Below, piece after piece: positions 59,564 to 64,000 of a DNA stretch of 64,000 nt. A model generated the notes under the pieces. The model worked only from the letters and a program-made list of their open reading frames with translations. It did not search any database and was not told the DNA's origin. The position numbers and the translations under genes are program-made. Source of the DNA: Sanguinoderma infundibulare (lineage: Eukaryota > Basidiomycota > Agaricomycetes > Polyporales > Polyporaceae); contig JAVLRN010000002.1 in NCBI GenBank assembly GCA_032821775.1, forward strand, positions 3,720,001 to 3,784,000, written 5' to 3'. The first letter of the stretch is position 1; each line of letters begins with the position of its first letter.

Positions 59564-61203
59564 TGCAGGCTTGTCGATTCGCGCGCGGTGTGCTCGGATG
59601 TGCATATATGCAGATATGCTCGATACCTACCCCCTTTCTTGACTAATACGTCCAGTTGTGCATGCGCGCACTTTTTTACCCCCTCCGAGTTTCCGTGCGC
59701 GATGCTCGATTCGGCACACAGCTAATGCTTGCTGCTCCTTGCGACGTTATGCGTACATACGCCTAACCTAGGTAACTCCACCGATGGGTTCGGAATATTG
59801 ATTCTCATTCTGGAGTGCCGCGGGAAGAAGGCGAGTCGCTCATACACAATCTGAATGGAAGTAGAAATTTCGATGGTCTCTATTCGTTTTCTATGCAGTT
59901 CGATCAGAGCCGTGCCGACTTGGGTTATGGAAGGTGTCTCTCGCGCGGCGCCCGGGCGCCACTAGGTACGGCGTGTTGCTGTCCGCAACACGGACTTCGT
60001 TTTGGCACTTGCCCTCCTCCTTAAGGAAGATCGGTAAGGCCGTTGCCACAGAGAAATCTCAAGATCTCATCCCTACAAGACGTCTTTGTGGAAGCGTCAA
60101 ACTATTTTTAGTTGATGTCTGCGCTGCTGTCGAACCCACCGATGCAGATATATAATACTATGTATTAGCCTATATGATGGACTCAAAACGCAACGAGGCA
60201 TTGTAGATGGCGTAACGATCGCAGGTGAGGCGGTTTTCGTGCCCACTCTAAACGGATGTTCCAGATATGGAAGGCTCATAAACCCCCCCCCCCGGTTCCT
60301 AAAGCCTGCCTCTTTCTCCATCATCTCATTTGCATTCCGCGGCCAAATCCCCGCACACAGTCGGCACGCCAAACGTTGTAATCTGCTTAGGGCCGCACGT
60401 TCCGGTTGCTCATCCCAAACTTGCGGGTTGATCTGGCCCCGACTTATGTATTAGCATCGAGTCTATATCCCGGGCAGCGACTTGCCTCGACCCCCCATCT
60501 TCAAGCAGCAAGCATGCCAGGTAACGTGTATCGGTTGTTTCGCGTAGTTGCCCTTATTATAGTCTGCGTCTTTCGGCAGACGTCGGTGCCGCAGGCCCCT
60601 TGCCTGGCAGGAGGAGTAACGTCGTCAAACTGGGCCAAGTTGGTATTCGTACGCGTTCAAGTTACAGTGTCGGTTCGTGACTCTGGGTTTTGGTTCAACT
60701 GTTCGAGGCTCCAATGCACGGCAAGCGACGCTTACGACCCTCGGGCGTCCCGCCGCAGTACGCTGAAACCATGAGTTGCGATCCAATTGGAGCGCGCGAG
60801 TCTGCAGTGGCCCGGGGGTGGGGCAGACTTCGAATGCAGGCGGCGCGCATGCGCGTAATATGTGCCAGGGTGAGCTTCATGCCTGGCGTCGCTTTGCTGC
60901 TTAGCCGGTGCCGGGTGAAGGATACTGTATTGCACCGCCGCGCGCGCTGCACACCCGCTGGTCCTCAGGCCTCACACCCGACGCAGTTGTGACATCGAAT
61001 CCTGGAGCCTGGGGGTCCGGCGTGGCGAGTCGGGAGAGGTGGGCGTGCCGACGCATAGACCCGCTGTCCTCGAGTATAAGAACCTCTAGAGGCAAGCAGA
61101 GCAACTCCAGTTCGCACTCGCCCATCTCTCGCAGTCCAGCACCCGACTCAACACACACCAGCCTTCCCGCCGTTTTTTCGTCCTCAATCGAACCGTCCTC
61201 ACC
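59564..61203. other. Intergenic, upstream of hydrophobin
   Basis: About 1.6 kb without a supported gene. It contains an 11-base C run at 60283-60293 and, at its right end, the hydrophobin promoter and leader. Confidence 0.45.
61075..61080 (+). promoter_or_regulatory. TATA box of the hydrophobin gene
   Basis: TATAAG at 61075-61080 lies about 125 bases before the ATG and is followed by a C/T-rich leader ending in ACCATG, the usual layout of highly expressed fungal genes. Confidence 0.55.
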
Positions 61204-61652
61204 ATGTCCGCCCGCGTCGCCGCCGTCGCCGCCCTCTTCGCCCTCCCCCTCCTTGCGGCCGCCGACGGCAGCTGCAACACCGGCCCCGTCCAGTGCTGCA
61301 ACAGCCTCGAGGACGTCAGTCGCATTTCTTTCTCTCTCCAGCCAAGTGTGTGTGGGGACTGACATCTGTACCTTCCCCACAGACGAACTCTGCGGCGGGC
61401 TCCAGCCTCCTCTCCACCCTCGGCCTCAACCTCCAGGGCATCACGGGCAAGCTCGGTCTCCAGTGCTCCCCGCTCTCCGTCGTCGGCGTCGGCGGCAACT
61501 CTGCCTGCTCCCAGCAGCCCGTCTGCTGCCAGAACAACAACGTTGTGAGTGTCGCATCATGTCGTACGGTCGACCACATAGGGAACAAGTGTGGCTTACG
61601 TGTTTCGAAGGGCGGTCTGATCTCCGTCGGCTGCGTTCCCATCGAGCTTTGA
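61204..61652 (+). CDS. Class I hydrophobin
   Basis: Three exons (61204-61314, 61383-61544, 61611-61652) join in phase to 104 aa. A signal peptide (MSARVAAVAALFALPLLAAA) precedes the mature part. The eight cysteines are in hydrophobin order: single (GSC), pair (VQCC), single (LQCS), single (SACS), pair (VCC), single (VGC). The ending GLISVGCVPIEL is typical of agaricomycete class I members. Hydrophobins are secreted and assemble into amphipathic films on aerial hyphae and fruiting bodies; the four disulfides come from the eight Cys. The ATG context is ACCATG and a TATA box lies upstream. The last intron ends at AAG/GG, slightly weak but keeps the frame. Confidence 0.95.
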
Positions 61653-61913
61653 GAGAACCGCGTTTCGTTTGGAAGGGGGATTACCTTAGAGTCGGTCTAA
61701 TGTAGAGTGCAATCCATCGTTTGCTTTGGTTTAACTTCGGCCCGATTATCGGGAGATGCCCATTGGACGACGTATTGCACAGGGAGGAGGTTACGTATAT
61801 TCAGTGGTAGGAGAGAAAAAGCGAACTGTGTACAGGGTCGTGAGTAATGAACTTGATGGATTCGTGAAGTATGCCGTTGTAAGGACACCGGATGGTAAGA
61901 AACAAGGCCATGT
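61653..61913. other. Convergent 3' flanks of hydrophobin and P450
   Basis: 260 bases between two convergent genes. No terminator-like or coding feature recognised. Confidence 0.4.
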
Positions 61914-64000
61914 CTATGCAGGGGTCGGGCCCTTGTAGAGGCCGACCTTCATGGGCAACGACGGTTTCAAGGTGTCGCCCACAGTCGGGAAGCGGACGCC
62001 GGACAGATTCCAGAAGACGTCCTTGTCTGATGACGTGAACGTGAACTTGGAGATGAGCAGACACAGGACGACCTCTACGACATCATGTATAACGTTAGTC
62101 AGGCGATTCAAAACATGACACAGAGGAGGACGTACTCATTTCTAGCTGCGAGAACTTGAAGCCACTGAAATACGGAAGAACAATGTCAGCGCCGTCCTTC
62201 GAGATACGTAAGCAAGAGCGACATACATGCATGCACGGCCGCCTCCCAGGAACGTCATCCTAGAACATCGTCAGTCTCAGCAGGAAGACTACGATGACAA
62301 CTCTACGTACAGGTTCGAGTAGATGCCGGGGACATGGGCCTCGCTGACACTGTCGGGCAGAGGAGCCAGCCAACGCTCGGGCTTCCACTCTTCCGCGTCC
62401 TCGCCCCATATCGTCTTGTTGCGGTTCGACGCGAGGAGGCCGACGGACACGGTGGTGTCTTTCGGGACGAAGATCTGGTGGATCATCGTGCCGTCCACAC
62501 CCCGGACGGGCTGCGATAATGGCAAGACTACGTCCTGACGAGTCCTTCGCAGGGGGGTGTCAGAACAATGGAACACCGGGGTGGCTCAGATTGATGCTCC
62601 ACTTACTCTCGGAAGACCAGGGAGACAGGGGCATACCTGAAAGGACGAACGTAAGCCATGGGCTGACCAGGGGAAATGACTGGCACACGCGGCACTTACA
62701 ACCGCAAAGTTTCGCGACAGACAGCGTCGAGGTAGGGAAGCGAGACGAGGTCGTCATATTCCAGATCTTCGCCCTTCGACACCTCCAATATTTCGTTGCG
62801 CAGCTTCTCTTGAACCTCCGGGTGCTCGCACAGAAGCGACAGCGTGATGGCGAGCGCGTTCGAGGTGGTGTCCATTCCTGCGAAGATGAAAGTTCTCCAT
62901 TACAGACAGAAAGTCAGCCCGCCGCATCCGTACGCGGGCGACGGCCAAACAAAACGCCACTTACGACATTTGCCCGATAAGCTCCTCCTCCGGCAACTTA
63001 TCCGTCTCCGACGCCTCCATGTTCGCCCTCACTGAACCGCGCCGAACGTCACACGTCAGAGCTTCACGGCGATGCGGCGATCGACATTGTGGACGTACAT
63101 AGGATGCTCATGAGATCCTTCCCCTCGCCGACCTGCTGCGCGATCGCGTCGTCGCCTTCCTCCAGCGCGCGCTTCTTTTCCCGGTAGATCTCGACGGACC
63201 GCTCGTGCAAGATGTCGACGACCGACTTGAGGTTCTGCACGTCGCTGTGCGGGAGCATGCCGACGACCCATCGGCGAAACGCAGGCGTCCCGACCTCTAC
63301 GAAATACGGCAGAAGGCGGCGGAGCAAATTGAGCCTCATCACTGCCGGCCTACGCATAACATAGCGGTGAGCCTGATGTAACAGTCAGTCGATGGAGGGG
63401 AACTTTTTGAACGCACGAGAAGGCCTTGACGGCAGTCGCGAAGTTGTCGGGCTTGTCTGCGTCGAGGGGGTCGAAGGAATAGCCCAAGCCGGCTTGACCG
63501 ATGAGCTCGAGGGCGGTACGAGCCATCCAGGTGAGCATATCGAGCTCGACAAAGTCGCCCTTGGTACCGACGCGCAATTCGATCGCTCTCTGCAACTGTA
63601 ACGCGCACGTACGAGCGACCGTCAGGCACGACCCGAACGACTGTGGCGAGGAGCGTACCTTGTGGCCAATCTCTGTGAAGATCGGAATCATGCGCCGCAT
63701 GTGCGCAATGGAGAACACGGGGTTGAGCATCTTGCGCTGCTTGCGGTGGTGGTCACCTGAGCAGACGGACGTGAGCACCTCGAACGAAGGGAAGTCAAGG
63801 TGAGTTATTCACCGAGCGTGGCAAGCAGTCCTGGCCCGAAGTTCACATGGTTCGACCTAAATGACGTCAGCTCTGGCGACGCATCACGCGAAGAGAAAAG
63901 CAGCGTACTTGATAAAGAAGGCGGCTTCTTCGTAGATGTACTGGTCCTTGACGATGATGTTATGCATTGCAGTAGGATCGAAAACATATAGCATCCGGTG
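61914..64000 (-). CDS. Cytochrome P450 (fourth copy), 5' end beyond the window
   Basis: The gene enters at the right edge exactly at an exon starting HRMLYVFDPTAMHN, so the membrane anchor and second exon are missing from view. Going left come DHHRKQRKMLNPVFS, ARTALELIGQAGLGYSFD, GEGKDLMSIL, the I-helix FAGMDTTSNAL, the K-helix ETLR, PERWLAPLPDS, the heme loop FLGGGRACIGFKFSQLEM and the end VGLYKGPTPA, stop 61914-61916. About twelve exons are visible, with no stop or frame break. It is the closest relative of the P450 at 11.8-14.2 kb and keeps a normal GT donor (63908-63907) where that copy has GC. It is likely an active ER monooxygenase; substrate unknown. Confidence 0.88.

Overview
The window reads as nuclear DNA of an agaricomycete (mushroom-forming) fungus, most likely a polypore. 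Genes are cut by many 45-70 nt GT-AG introns, the coding strand is GC-rich, and the gene families are characteristic: a class I hydrophobin, several basidiomycete-type P450s, DUF6535 and DUF6699 proteins, F-box/LRR relics and a secreted/membrane Cys-rich family. I saw no organellar or bacterial segment, no intact transposon and no convincing tRNA.

Layout. 0-24 kb is rich in oxidative and terpenoid-type enzymes: the 3' end of an epoxide-hydrolase-like alpha/beta hydrolase, an F-box relic, a single-pass membrane protein, three P450 genes, a HAD-phosphatase/class II terpene cyclase of the AstC (drimane synthase) type, and a short-chain dehydrogenase. 24-32 kb is a decayed accessory stretch with a broken DUF6535 gene, a DUF6699 fragment, a compound tandem repeat, a perfect hairpin, a broken paralogue of the membrane protein and LRR fragments. 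33-41 kb holds two conserved metabolic genes: betaine lipid synthase (BTA1 type, minus strand) and the E2 subunit of 2-oxoglutarate dehydrogenase (KGD2 type). 41-51 kb is almost empty except for one intrinsically disordered protein gene at 46.7-48.1 kb, set between purine-rich and pyrimidine-rich flanks. 51-64 kb has a second DUF6535 gene with one nonsense codon, a small hypothetical gene, a signal-peptide-bearing amidohydrolase/decarboxylase, a P450 5' relic, a RING-coiled-coil protein, a hydrophobin, and a fourth P450 running off the right edge.

How it fits together. The cyclase carries both the class II DxDTT motif and the HAD-type DDxxE motif, so it can be predicted to cyclise farnesyl diphosphate and remove the phosphates, giving a drimane-type sesquiterpene alcohol. 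The flanking P450s, SDR and hydrolase would be natural tailoring enzymes, which makes about 0-24 kb a candidate sesquiterpenoid cluster; co-regulation is inferred, not shown. Other points of note are three GC-AG introns in two genes, the loss of the same Trp codon in two DUF6535 copies by different nonsense mutations, and duplicated P450 material in several states of decay.
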